Source: Protostelium mycophagum (lineage: Eukaryota; Evosea; Variosea; Protosteliida; Protosteliaceae). From it: DNA of 20,350 nucleotides. Below the pieces are notes generated by a model. That model did no database searches. It saw nothing but the letters and a program-made list of their open reading frames with translations, and was not told the DNA's origin. The stretch's first letter is position 1, and each line of letters opens with the position of its first letter. Both the position numbers and the translations under genes were made by a program. Positions 1 to 8,289 of this stretch are shown here, one piece after another. The DNA lies in contig MZNV01001881.1 of NCBI GenBank assembly GCA_002081555.1, positions 1 through 20,350 of the forward strand, written 5' to 3'.

Positions 1-17
1 GGTGGGAATCTATCACA

Positions 18-600
18 ATGGATTTCATCACGGAATTACCAACATGTGAAGACTTTGATGGTATCTTTGTGGTTGTGGACTGTTTCACAAAATTTGACTC
101 AGAATTCTGGAAAAGCTTGTGTAGTCAGTTGAACATCACACACAAGATGTCAACGGCATATCACCCAGGAACTGATGGTCAAACAGAGCGAGTGAACTTC
201 GTAATAAACCAATACTTACGTGTGTTCTGTTCTTATGCTCAAGATGATTGGGTACAACTATTAGAACTCCGTAATAAACCAATACTTACGTGTGTTCTGT
301 TCTTATGCTCAAGATGATTGGATACAACTATTAGCCACAGCTGAATTTGCATTTGTGTAGTCAGTTGAACATCACACATAATATGTCAATGGCATATCAC
401 TCAGAAACCAATGATCAAACAGAACAAGTGAACTCTGTAATAAACCAATACTTACATGTGTTCTGTTCTTATGCTCAAGATGATTGGGTACAACTATTAG
501 CTACAGCTGAATTTGCATCCTGTTCTTATGCTCAAGATGATTGGGTACAACTATTAGCCACAGCTGAATTTGCATACAATGGGTACAATTATTAGCTATA
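18..600 (+). pseudogene. Ty3/gypsy integrase fragment, decayed and internally duplicated
   Basis: The translation shows parts of a retrotransposon integrase core: MDFI..LP, then VVVDCFTK (first catalytic Asp), then a jump straight to SEFWKSLC and [13 protein letters not shown] (catalytic Glu), ending in [16 protein letters not shown]. Roughly fifty residues that normally separate the first Asp from the SEFW block, including the second Asp, are missing, so the enzyme cannot be active. The stretch carrying [19 protein letters not shown] occurs several times in tandem (about 205-262, 269-337, 438-505 and shorter pieces at 519-565), partly out of frame, and the SQLNITH...TDGQTE block is repeated at 357-430. 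Seen: duplications, deletion and frame breaks. Known: this motif order is typical of Ty3/gypsy Pol. Inferred: an old, rearranged insertion on the left flank, unrelated to the virus. Confidence 0.85.
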
Positions 601-850
601 GCTAAATTTGCAATACAATCATCACAAAGAATAGAGGGCAGAGCAGGATCCTCTTGAATGATGAAGGACTTGACATTGCCGCTAATTATAAGAAAAGGAC
701 AATACTTAATGATGAAAATGATATAGAGAATAAAGATGAAGAAAAATCCACTAAGACTTTATAATTGTTGGAAGACTTTAAGTATTTATTCAGAATAGAA
801 TTGGCGTGTTATAGACTGCAGATTTAGAGAAATGCTCACTTCTTTAATAA
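601..850. other. Transposon-derived or intergenic stretch
   Basis: No gene is supported. A short open stretch at about 651-764 on the plus strand reads LLNDEGLDIAANYKKRT followed by an acidic, lysine-rich tail and a stop. It follows the integrase debris in the same orientation and may be the remains of the Pol C-terminus. The rest is AT-rich with no recognisable signal. Confidence 0.4.
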
Positions 851-1706
851 AACATAATTACCATATAGGAATCAAATAATAATTATATCTGCTCATTTTA
901 AGAGTTTTTAAATGTGGTCCACATTTCAGAAAATTCACACACACTAAATATTAAGCCAAAATTCCAGTTGTATTTAATCCTCCCCAAATCATATCATTTT
1001 ATACCTCAATATACAGTTTTTCATAGAATTATCACATTATCTTCAGCTCTTATCAGATATGTTTCAGCAATATAAATAATTTTGCTGTTCCTTGGCCAGA
1101 ATTCACTTCAAAAATCAAAGACATTCAAACGAGCAAAACGCAAAGAAATCACACCACAACAAAACAGCGGCAGTGGTATGGCCTCCTGAGGATAATTTCC
1201 AAAGACCATCTCACAGATCAACGTCTCTCCAACTGACAACACACCCACAGCGCAGCCTCTTTAAACATAAAAAACATGAACATAATTACCATATAGGAAT
1301 CAAATAATAATTATATCTGCTCATTTTAAGAGTTTTTAAATGTGGTCCACATTTCAGAAAATTCACACACACTAAATATTAAGCCAAAATTCCAGTTGTA
1401 TTTAATCCTCCCCAAATCATATCATTTTATACCTCAATATACAGTTTTTCATAGAATTATCACATTATCTTCAGCTCTTATCAGATATGTTTCAGCAATA
1501 TAAATAATTTTGCTGTTCCTTGGCCAGAATTCACTTCAAAAATCAAAGACATTCAAACGAGCAAAACGCAAAGAAATCACACCACAACAAAACAGCGGCA
1601 GTGGTATGGCCTCCTGAGGATAATTTCCAAAGACCATCTCACAGATCAACGTCTCTCCAACTGACAACACACCCACAGCGCAGCCTCTTTAAACATAAAA
1701 AACATG
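851..1706. repeat. Tandem duplication, two 428-base units
   Basis: The sequence from 851 to 1278 is repeated directly at 1279-1706. Both units begin AACATAATTACCATATAGG and end in CATAAAAAACATG. I saw no mismatch when reading the copies side by side, and the same open stretch beginning MARIHFKN occurs in both. No coding function is evident. The near-perfect identity implies a recent duplication, a pair of abutting LTR-like units from the neighbouring gypsy debris, or an assembly artefact. The second unit ends about 100 bases past the end of the LIS1-like gene. Confidence 0.85.
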
Positions 1707-1804
1707 TAAAAAGAGTATTTATATCTCGAGATGCCAAAAAGAGAGATATAGTGCTCCTGGCGGATCGAGATTGCAGACATCTCCTCCAAGTGCTATTACT
1801 CTCT

Positions 1805-3323
1805 TTACCGGCACGCCCAAATCTTTATCGTATAGTCTACACTTCCAGTCACCATGGTGGGGTTCCTCGCATTGTAATCGACGCATTGGATAAAATGGGA
1901 ATGTGCATCATTGATCGTCTTGATGGCTCTTCCTTGCAGTAGGTCCCAAATCTTTACGCTCTTGTCGTCTGACACTGAAATCAAGTATTTGCCGGTGGGA
2001 TGCCAAGTCACTCCTTGTACCCAATTATCGTGTCCGATCTACAACACTCAGTCTCAATATTTTGAGACCATGACGTCGTGTGAGATGTCTTACGAGTGTG
2101 CTGATGCATTCTCCGGTGGCTGTGTTCCATATTTTGATGGTCTTGTCACGTGACCCAGAAGCGAGGAAATTTCCTGAAACTCCGGCCTTTCCTTTATAGC
2201 TCTTTCCCTGAAATTTCGATGAGTTGAGTTTTCAGCGAATTTTCTGGTAGTAGACTCACGTCTGGTGCTTCGTATGATGACAGCGTCGCGGGTGAAAAAG
2301 CGAGACACTCTATGTTGTGTGAATGTTCTCTCATCACGTGTATGCATTCCCCCTTCGCCAAGTCCCACAATCTCACCGTCTACAACGATTTCAGCCACAG
2401 AAAAATTCCATGAAATTTCAAGAGTCACCTTGTCGTGCCCGCATGAGGCCAGAGTGAGACCATCATCACTCACGATGATGGCTCTGACCCACTCGTCATG
2501 ACCTCTTAATGTCTTTGTGCAATATCCTGTGGCAGTCTCCCACACCTTTATGGTCTTATCTCTGGAACATGAAACAATGTGATCGCCGGAAGGTAAGAAG
2601 GCGACACATGAGATGTTATGGTCGTGTCCATGTAATGTCTTTACGCACTCATACTGTTCCATTTCCCAAATTTTGATGGTGAGATCAGCAGAGCATGACG
2701 CTGTACACCATCAGAAAATCCACAAATCTCGTGAAAATCACAAACCCAGAAATTTTCCTTGGCGGTCAAAGTCGACACATTGTACTGCGTTGGTGTGTCC
2801 TTTTAGAGTCTTCTCCAGCTCTCCTGACTCAAAATCCCAAATTTTAACAGAGGCATCAGAAGATGAAGAAGCCATTAGGGAGAAAACAGGATGAAACTTG
2901 ACACATGTGATGCCGTCACGATGTCCCTGATGTTTTTTCAGGACACGATTTAACGGTGAGAATTCACGGTTCTTACCGTAAGAGTGTGTGTCTCAGGAGG
3001 GCGTGGTAGCTCTTCGCCGGGAGGTCTGTTCCTCGTTGGTTTACTTCCAACTTCTTCTTGTAATTGTGTGACTTTAGTTTCTAGATCTAAAACCTTTCTC
3101 TGAAGGCGGATGACCGAGGTCCATTTTTTCTCTAAAAGACCAGTCTTCTTAGGATCGAGCTCGTCGATCTGCGCTTCTGCTTTAAAGGCATCTGCGGCCT
3201 CGTTCAGTCCATTTGTCTTCAGGTAGTCGAGGATGGCCTTATGTCTGGAAAAAATGAGCGGAAGAAAAATGATATGATAATATCAACTCACAGCTCCTCC
3301 TTTTGCTTGTTCGTTAACACCAT
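1805..3323 (-). CDS. PAFAH1B1/nudF-like: LIS1/nudF-type WD40 protein (dynein regulator), seven exons
   Basis: LIS1 family proteins bind cytoplasmic dynein and NudE/NudC partners and regulate nuclear migration and transport. Exons on the minus strand, from splice sites that keep the frame: 3323-3292, 3244-2977, 2927-2746, 2700-2429, 2379-2260, 2207-2094, 2038-1805. The introns are 45-55 bases with GT at the donor and AG at the acceptor. The N-terminus [11 protein letters not shown] continues across intron 1 into [13 protein letters not shown], a LisH dimerisation motif, then a coiled-coil segment ([20 protein letters not shown]). Seven WD40 blades follow, with GH...WD/WE pairs such as [11 protein letters not shown]...IKVWE and [13 protein letters not shown]...VKIWD, ending [15 protein letters not shown]. 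Length and layout match complete family members. A GTGAGT at 3556-3551 suggests an extra 5' UTR intron. This is a host gene with no sign of decay. Confidence 0.93.
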
Positions 3324-3932
3324 CTTTAAATTATATTTTCGTCGGTTTGATCGCCGTGCAGATCTGAAAAGGGGATTAGATTTCCCCATCGTTGAAGCAC
3401 AAAGTATCATATATAAAAACAATTGATTCTCTGTAGAATCAAATCTCTGTCTGTGGATCGTCTCTAAATTCGAAGATTCGTTCAATCCCCATTCAGATTA
3501 TATTAGAGGTGGCAACAAAAGATAAAACAAAGCAACGCCATTCGAAATGTTACTCACCAATTTTTATGTCCTCCAGACCGATCCTTTAGAAGATCTCTGC
3601 GAAAAATGATCCCCTGGAAGAGCTAGTAAGACCTTGCCGCAAAACCGAGTGTCTATGGGCTATCTCACAGCCGCTGTGTATCTCTGTTCCCGTCGGTTGG
3701 GTGATGGACGAACCTGCAGAACCGCGCAGCGATAAATTATTTTCAACGGAAGAACGCGGACAGGCGAGTGGCCTTTCTTACCGTGTGAATTACGGGAACA
3801 ACGGAGGATTTTACGAGAAAAAGGATGTCCGGATTCACTAACAAAATGGATGCAGACACAGACACAGATGATGTCTAAAGAATGAATAATGTACTGTATA
3901 GACTCTTGTTTATGGCCGAAGAGTGACTGAAA
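3324..3932. other. Intergenic region upstream of LIS1 and downstream of eS30
   Basis: No coding region is supported. The part nearest 3323 should hold the LIS1 promoter and 5' UTR; a consensus splice donor on the minus strand at 3556-3551 suggests a UTR intron. The part next to 3932 should hold the eS30 3' UTR. No RNA gene or mobile element was recognised. Confidence 0.5.
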
Positions 3933-4121
3933 TTAGTCCTTGCTCTGGGAGTTGGGTCCCTTCTTCATACCGGGGACAACGTTGATGAAACGCTTGTTGT
4001 ACAGTTGGCGCTTCTTGGCACGACCGACGGGGTCTCTCTTCTTGTCCTCAGAGGGTTGAACCTTGGGGGTCTGTCCCTTGACTTTACCGGCACGAGCCAG
4101 AGATCCGTGTACTTTACCCAT
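3933..4121 (-). CDS. RPS30: 40S ribosomal protein eS30
   Basis: The 62-residue protein begins [19 protein letters not shown] and contains the conserved [13 protein letters not shown](I)NVV core and KKGPN tail of eS30, a small basic component of the 40S ribosomal subunit. It starts directly at the ribosomal part, with no ubiquitin-like (FUBI) leader, the arrangement seen in fungi and many protists rather than animals. The ATG follows a TTTAG acceptor directly. A matching GTGAGT donor at 4263-4258 defines a 5' UTR intron of about 142 bases (4122-4263), a common layout for ribosomal protein genes. No frame damage is visible, so the gene looks functional. Confidence 0.93.
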   Translation of the reverse strand: MGKVHGSLARAGKVKGQTPKVQPSEDKKRDPVGRAKKRQLYNKRFINVVPGMKKGPNSQSKD

Positions 4122-4263
4122 CTAAATGGAAGATGAGATACTGATATGAACCATGAGATCCCATATGAGAACCAACTTTTCATTATCTCAAATAAGAGAG
4201 GAGGAGAACATTTGTGAACGTTGGTATTGAATTGACCACTTGAAAGAAGAGATGAGGACTCAC
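4122..4263 (-). other. Probable 5' UTR intron of the eS30 gene
   Basis: On the minus strand GTGAGT at 4263-4258 and TTTAG just before the ATG at 4121 are good splice sites, with no coding potential in between. This is inferred from motifs only. Confidence 0.55.
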
Positions 4264-4401
4264 GTTTTTGTGTTGTTGGCTAAGATCAGTCCGATGTGAA
4301 AAGAAGGATGAGGCCAACAAATCGAAACTTGGGTTTTTCTTGGTTTCATTCCAATAAAAATTAAATTCGGAAAAAAAGGGCAAACAAAGCCGAACGATCA
4401 T

Positions 4402-4784
4402 CTTCTGGAATCAGCTTCAGAGAAGAGTTCGCTGTCGTTAAGAAGGAAGAAAGACATCCAGAATCATTTCGATGTGCTGGTTCAATGCCGTTATAGTACA
4501 CTTTGTGCGAAGCACTTTTTACACAGCCAATGCACATACAATGGCAGACCAGCACATTCGACACTGTCATAGTCTGCTACCGCAATTTACAATGTGTAAT
4601 ATAATGTTAAATCACGTGTGGGGGCTGTGTAAACTGTAGCAAGCATTGGGTCTGCCAAAACGGTATCAAACCAGGACAGATGCCCGTTGGGCATGGCCGG
4701 CCATTCCTCCGTTGCACGGAGCTCATTTACCCGGCCTAATTACTTGTAAATATGAATTAAAATAATTTACACTCTTTATATATA
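4402..4784. other. Left junction zone between host DNA and the viral element
   Basis: No gene is seen. The zone holds an inverted repeat, ATGTGCTGGT at about 4471-4480 and ACCAGCACAT at about 4548-4557, a small hairpin GCCC-GTT-GGGC at 4682-4691 and a perfect 12-base palindrome ATGGCCGGCCAT at 4693-4704. The viral gene style starts at 4785. I compared this zone by eye with 18183-18480 in both orientations and found no convincing terminal inverted repeat, so the exact left end is not fixed. Confidence 0.45.
4777..4784 (+). promoter_or_regulatory. TATATATA box abutting the ATG
   Basis: The run TATATATA directly touches the start codon at 4785. The same arrangement recurs before many plus-strand viral genes (7774-7780, 8284-8289, 8991-8996, 9950-9955, 13224-13231, 17642-17647). 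It probably acts as a core promoter with a very short leader, comparable in layout to the late promoters of some large cytoplasmic DNA viruses. Confidence 0.55.
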
Positions 4785-5021
4785 ATGACCGATTCCGCAT
4801 CTGTTTATGTTCAGATTGATGAGCTTGAGTCTCAGCGCAGTGCATTGTATGCTCAATTTTCAACCATTGATGTGCAACTTCAGGCCCTTTATGCGGCTCG
4901 ACAAGTGTATGAATCAATGACAACAAATAAGGCAGTCCAGGGTGTAATATCTGGTCTGCTTGAAACTCGCGGAGTGTCCTCTGAAATCATACAGTCACTG
5001 TGGGTTACCCCAGAAGCTTAA
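4785..5021 (+). CDS. Small coiled-coil protein, unknown function
   Basis: The 78-residue product begins MTDSASVYVQIDELESQ. Residues about 8-45 show heptad-like spacing of hydrophobic residues (IDELESQRSALYAQFSTIDV), suggesting a coiled coil; no enzyme motif is present. It is the first gene of the viral element on the left. The stop codon shares the TTAA sequence with the stop of the convergent fibre gene, a 4-base overlap (5018-5021). The ATG at 4785 is supported by the touching TATATATA. A second short coiled-coil gene lies near the other end (17648), so structural or assembly roles are possible, but nothing assigns one. The family is not recognised. Confidence 0.7.
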   Translation: MTDSASVYVQIDELESQRSALYAQFSTIDVQLQALYAARQVYESMTTNKAVQGVISGLLETRGVSSEIIQSLWVTPEA

Positions 5022-6697
5022 ATTGTCCACATCGCTTGAAACCCATTAAAATTGACAGCTGAACCTGCAGCAAAATTACCATAAGTGCCATTGAATAACC
5101 GCATAAATGTTGATGACACATTCCAATAACTTAATGTATTATTGCAGAAATATGTGCCATTTGGTGTATATGTGTTGAGTCCGCTTGAAAGAAAGCGAGT
5201 AGGAAAACTGAGTGAGATAGTGCCTGTGGTTGAATTTTTTGTGCCTGAAAAATTGGGAATTGCAACAATAACAATTTTACCCATGCGAGTCAAGGTCATT
5301 GTTGTATTCTGGTCCTGGTCACTGGCTGTTGTACCTTGCACTGAAATACCTACTGTATAGACTTCATAGTAATCCAGTGTTGTTGGAGAGCCACCTGTTG
5401 TTGGTAATACAAGTCCACTGGCTGACACAACACCAGTTACATCAAGCTGATATCCAGGTGCAGTGTTGTTGATACCTACAAAGCCGTTGCTAGCTTGCAT
5501 GTATAATGGTGTCCAGTATGATGAGCTATTGTTACCTTTATTGATCATGTGTGTGACATCAGCTGTTGAATTAGTGTCTGCAGCATTGATGACATAAGCA
5601 CTTAGTGAACCTGGAAAACATCGCATAGTAAATCGACAACCAGTGCCTCTATTCACAAGAGGACCAACAATGTTTATGCCACCAGTAGCATTAGGTGGAA
5701 AGACTGTCAAATTACCGTTCACAGTTGTAGCACCTGATGCAACTATCACTGATGATGTTGTATTGGCCCCATTGGCTATCCTGACTGCTGATGTACTGTT
5801 TGTGGTTCTTATGATTGTATCCCGTGCTGCTGAATCAGATGTTAGATCGCCCGCTGTTGTTACAGTCCCAATGTCAAAGTTTGAATTTGTGCCGTCAGTG
5901 GCTATTGACATCACAGTTGCAGTGTTACTTCCAGCTAATGTCAGTACTGCCCCTGTATTACTTCTGATGCGACTATTGCCAGATACATCTAACTGGAATG
6001 CTGGTGCTGTGTTGTTGATGCCTACAAAGCCATTACTTGCCAGCATACTTATAATTGTCCACAACATTGAAGTGTTATTGGCCCTTGTTACATTATGATT
6101 TACCCTGAAATCATTGCCTGAATTGATAGTGGTGACTAAGTATGCCTGTGGGCCGCTGTCATTTGGTTGTATTGTCACAGATGGTGTTTGTAGGCCATTT
6201 GAATATGTTGACAGTTTTATGCCATTTGCAAATATTGATGGGACCCACATATTGCTCCCATTGTCTGCAGGGCATGTGTCTTGATATATTATATTTACAA
6301 ATGATATACTTTGATATACCTGTGTTGCAAGAAATTGAGTTGAACCTGTAATTCGGTAAACTCTCACACCTATGAAATTGTTGTTAGTGATCAAGCTGCC
6401 ATAACTCCACCGGACTGAATACTGGCGGCCAACTGTATTCTGGGCCCTATTTGTGACAGTACTATAACTTCCTGCTGTAGTTTGTACTACTATCTCCCAG
6501 CGGATAGTCGTACCTTGATTGGCTCCGTTACCTTCTGAAACAAACACCACATTAGTACTTATGGCAGTGTTACCATATGCAGCCATGTTGGCATTTGATA
6601 CCTGAGAAGCAACTGTGCCATTTGATGTCACATCTCCATACACAATTTCGTTTGCGTTAATAAGCACTGGGTTACCATTTCCAACTGATTTTGTCAT
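5018..6697 (-). CDS. Fibre/spike-like virion protein with VGIN repeats
   Basis: The 559-residue protein is rich in Gly, Ser, Thr and Asn, as expected for a beta-rich virion appendage. Two near-copies of the motif SNGFVGINNTAP.(F/Y)QLDV(S/T)G lie at residues about 221-240 and 403-422; this motif is widespread in phage and algal-virus fibres that trimerise. Residues about 60-135 look like a separate beta domain. The C-terminal 120 residues (440-559) form a distinct block with LTRMGKIVIVAIPNF and FPTRFLS, resembling a C-terminal head domain. Inferred role: receptor-binding fibre. It is the only structural gene on the minus strand on this side and runs from its own box (6698-6711). No decay is visible. 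Confidence 0.75.
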   Translation of the reverse strand: MTKSVGNGNPVLINANEIVYGDVTSNGTVASQVSNANMAAYGNTAISTNVVFVSEGNGANQGTTIRWEIVVQTTAGSYSTVTNRAQNTVGRQYSVRWSYGSLITNNNFIGVRVYRITGSTQFLATQVYQSISFVNIIYQDTCPADNGSNMWVPSIFANGIKLSTYSNGLQTPSVTIQPNDSGPQAYLVTTINSGNDFRVNHNVTRANNTSMLWTIISMLASNGFVGINNTAPAFQLDVSGNSRIRSNTGAVLTLAGSNTATVMSIATDGTNSNFDIGTVTTAGDLTSDSAARDTIIRTTNSTSAVRIANGANTTSSVIVASGATTVNGNLTVFPPNATGGINIVGPLVNRGTGCRFTMRCFPGSLSAYVINAADTNSTADVTHMINKGNNSSSYWTPLYMQASNGFVGINNTAPGYQLDVTGVVSASGLVLPTTGGSPTTLDYYEVYTVGISVQGTTASDQDQNTTMTLTRMGKIVIVAIPNFSGTKNSTTGTISLSFPTRFLSSGLNTYTPNGTYFCNNTLSYWNVSSTFMRLFNGTYGNFAAGSAVNFNGFQAMWTI

Positions 6698-6711
6698 ATT
6701 TATATATATAC
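6698..6711 (-). promoter_or_regulatory. TATATATATA box of the fibre gene
   Basis: On the minus strand the start codon at 6697 is preceded within four bases by a run of TATATATATA (6701-6710), the same close spacing as at the plus-strand viral genes. Confidence 0.5.
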
Positions 6712-6827
6712 ATCAATATGTTTCTACTGTTCATTATTATTTTGAGCTTATGTGCTCGTTATTTATTGCCAATTATTATGTTACACAAACATATAAGCAA
6801 CGAAATTGCCGATAAATACCAAGATTT

Positions 6828-7133
6828 ATGAATAGACAACAATTTTTGCAAACCAAATTTGGTAATTTTGTGGCATTTTTGCGCACAGGGCTTGCTAAAC
6901 TGCCTCCAGCACAATCTGCTCATGCAGAGGGCTTTCTTGAACAATATGAAAAGACTTCACCACAGGCTCTGGTTGCGCTCATTGTACACTTTGCAACTTA
7001 TAAAAGCAACCTCTCAGCGGCTGTTGACCGCATTCTCACTGAAGCTCAGTTACCTAAATCAGCCTTTACTTCAGCTGAATTGCAAAAAATGGAATTGTAC
7101 ATTGAAATGTTTATTGATGTAATTTGTGCATAA
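6828..7133 (+). CDS. Small hypothetical viral protein
   Basis: The 101-residue product starts MNRQQFLQTKFGNFV and appears mostly alpha-helical, with alternating hydrophobic and charged residues (VALIVHFATYKSNLSAAVDRIL). No known domain, signal peptide or membrane span is recognised. It is the first of a run of plus-strand genes leading to the capsid genes. A TATA-like CATATAAG lies about 35 bases upstream rather than touching the ATG. After the stop, an imperfect hairpin formed by GTGCATAAT and ATTATGTGCAC (about 7128-7152) may mark the transcript end. Confidence 0.65.
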   Translation: MNRQQFLQTKFGNFVAFLRTGLAKLPPAQSAHAEGFLEQYEKTSPQALVALIVHFATYKSNLSAAVDRILTEAQLPKSAFTSAELQKMELYIEMFIDVICA

Positions 7134-7171
7134 TTTGTACATATTATGTGCACTGATTTATAGAGTGTAGA

Positions 7172-7576
7172 ATGATAAACCATACTTGGATTTCATCTGG
7201 TAGTACCGATGTAATTGATTTGACAGCATTTGAAAATAGTTATATGAGTGCACAACCAACTACAGCCAATACAGAAGATAGGATAGACAATATAGATGAT
7301 ATAGATAATATAGACAAAATAGACAATGTATATGTTGAACCTATACAACCTGTACATCCTGTATATACAAAGAATAATGTAGCAATCAAGTGTGAGCCAA
7401 AATTACAGCAGAAAATTGTACCAAAGGTTGAACCAAAAGCTAAACCACAAGCTGAACTAAAAGTTGAACCTACACATAGGCTAGTTTTACCAGCAGAACC
7501 CACTAGCATAAAACCAATTGTGGCTGCTGGATTATGTATGATAATGGGAGTATGTGTCAGCAATATATTCAGGTAA
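7172..7576 (+). CDS. Tail-anchored membrane protein with low-complexity repeats
   Basis: The 134-residue protein has three parts. Residues about 36-52 are an acidic Ile-Asp-Asn repeat (IDNIDDIDNIDKIDN). Residues about 73-105 are a Lys-Pro-Glu repeat with units like KVEPKAKP and LKVEP. The last 22 residues hold a hydrophobic segment (IVAAGLCMIMGVCVSNIF) ending in Arg, a single C-terminal membrane anchor. There is no signal peptide. Proline/lysine spacer plus anchor suggests a virion membrane or scaffold protein, but the family is not recognised. The repeats evolve fast and could hide homologues from simple searches. Confidence 0.65.
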   Translation: MINHTWISSGSTDVIDLTAFENSYMSAQPTTANTEDRIDNIDDIDNIDKIDNVYVEPIQPVHPVYTKNNVAIKCEPKLQQKIVPKVEPKAKPQAELKVEPTHRLVLPAEPTSIKPIVAAGLCMIMGVCVSNIFR

Positions 7577-7603
7577 TTATTTTGTCTATATTTTATATAC
7601 ATA

Positions 7604-7747
7604 ATGACAACTGCGTACTGTGTGAAATGCCACAAAAAGGCAAAGATGTTGAATTGTGAAACTTGCAAAGACAAGCAGGGCCGCAAGCGTGAGAAGGGTA
7701 AATGTTCAATTTGCAGCACAAAAATGTCAAAATATGTAGCCAAATAA
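7604..7747 (+). CDS. 47-residue zinc-ribbon protein (DUF5679-like)
   Basis: ATG at 7604 is preceded by TTTATATACATA, the close TATA box seen at other viral genes. The product begins MTTAYCVKCHKKAKM and has three CxxC pairs: C6-C9, C18-C21 and C34-C37, the last in GKCSICSTKMS. The first and last pairs, with the YCVKC opening and GKC..C..K close, match the pattern of a very small protein common in large DNA viruses and PLVs, which I recall as DUF5679. Role unknown; metal binding is the only safe inference. The stop codon lies inside a perfect 12-base palindrome (7742-7753). Confidence 0.75.
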   Translation: MTTAYCVKCHKKAKMLNCETCKDKQGRKREKGKCSICSTKMSKYVAK

Positions 7748-7753
7748 TTATTT
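7742..7753 (+). terminator. Palindrome AAATAATTATTT over the stop codon
   Basis: A perfect 12-base palindrome contains the TAA of the zinc-ribbon gene and ends 32 bases before the next ATG. It is one of several stop-associated palindromes in the element, a possible transcript-end or polyadenylation signal. Confidence 0.4.
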
Positions 7754-7784
7754 TAGGTAAATATATCTGCAGATATATAACCCA

Positions 7785-8255
7785 ATGTCATCTTATGATT
7801 TCAATTCAAGAAAGCTAGTGCTTGCTGTAAATGACTTTGCAGGCTCAGCACCAAACTTGCAAAAGTATATTGATGATGAGGACGGATATAAACTCGTCAG
7901 CGAGTCTGGCCTTCTCAGACAAATATATCGTGACACTAAGCTTGCTACTTATATTGCTAATCCTGAAACTGCAGCCACTGACCGCACAGCCCAGCTTGAG
8001 TCTATTCGCAATGATTCAGTCCAGATGTTTAACAATACTTTGCAACAGTTTTTGAAGTGTGGTACACCTCTGAGCGAGGCAAAAGCTCGGGCATACGCTG
8101 CAGGTGATATCTACATAAGAACCCAGATGGCTGCACTTGAAGAGGCCATACCCACTGACATATTTGCCCGTGCTGCTGATGCACAGGTGTCTACAAACGG
8201 CGCCCAGCAAAAGATCAAGGCCGCAAAAACGATGTATAAGGCAATCAAACAATAA
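7785..8255 (+). CDS. Hypothetical viral protein, probably virion-associated
   Basis: The 156-residue product begins MSSYDFNSRKLVLAVNDFAG. It looks alpha-helical, with a basic C-terminus (QQKIKAAKTMYKAIKQ). No catalytic motif, membrane segment or zinc site is visible. The start is supported by TATATAA at 7774-7780. It sits in a tight plus-strand series before the capsid genes, so a virion or assembly role is likely but not shown. The family is not recognised. Confidence 0.7.
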   Translation: MSSYDFNSRKLVLAVNDFAGSAPNLQKYIDDEDGYKLVSESGLLRQIYRDTKLATYIANPETAATDRTAQLESIRNDSVQMFNNTLQQFLKCGTPLSEAKARAYAAGDIYIRTQMAALEEAIPTDIFARAADAQVSTNGAQQKIKAAKTMYKAIKQ

Positions 8256-8289
8256 AAAATGAGCCATAAAATGTAATATAAAGTATATA

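Noticed and set aside
1092-1942. Repeated MARIHFKN open frames as genes
   Set aside because: They start at non-ATG positions within the 428-base duplication, show no known domain, and the second merges into sequence antisense to the last LIS1 exon.
4595-4740. Possible tRNA or small structured RNA at the left junction
   Set aside because: No acceptor stem/T-loop consensus was found; only short hairpins are present.
5643-6098. 151-codon plus-strand open frame inside the fibre gene
   Set aside because: It lies wholly antisense to the fibre gene, has no TATATA box, and its Val/Pro/Leu-rich translation is the expected shadow of Thr/Asn-rich coding.
7240-7743. 167-codon minus-strand open frame opposite the 7172 and 7604 genes
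   Set aside because: Its Ile/Ser repeats mirror the Asp-Asn-Ile repeats of the sense gene, and the sense genes have recognisable features and boxes.
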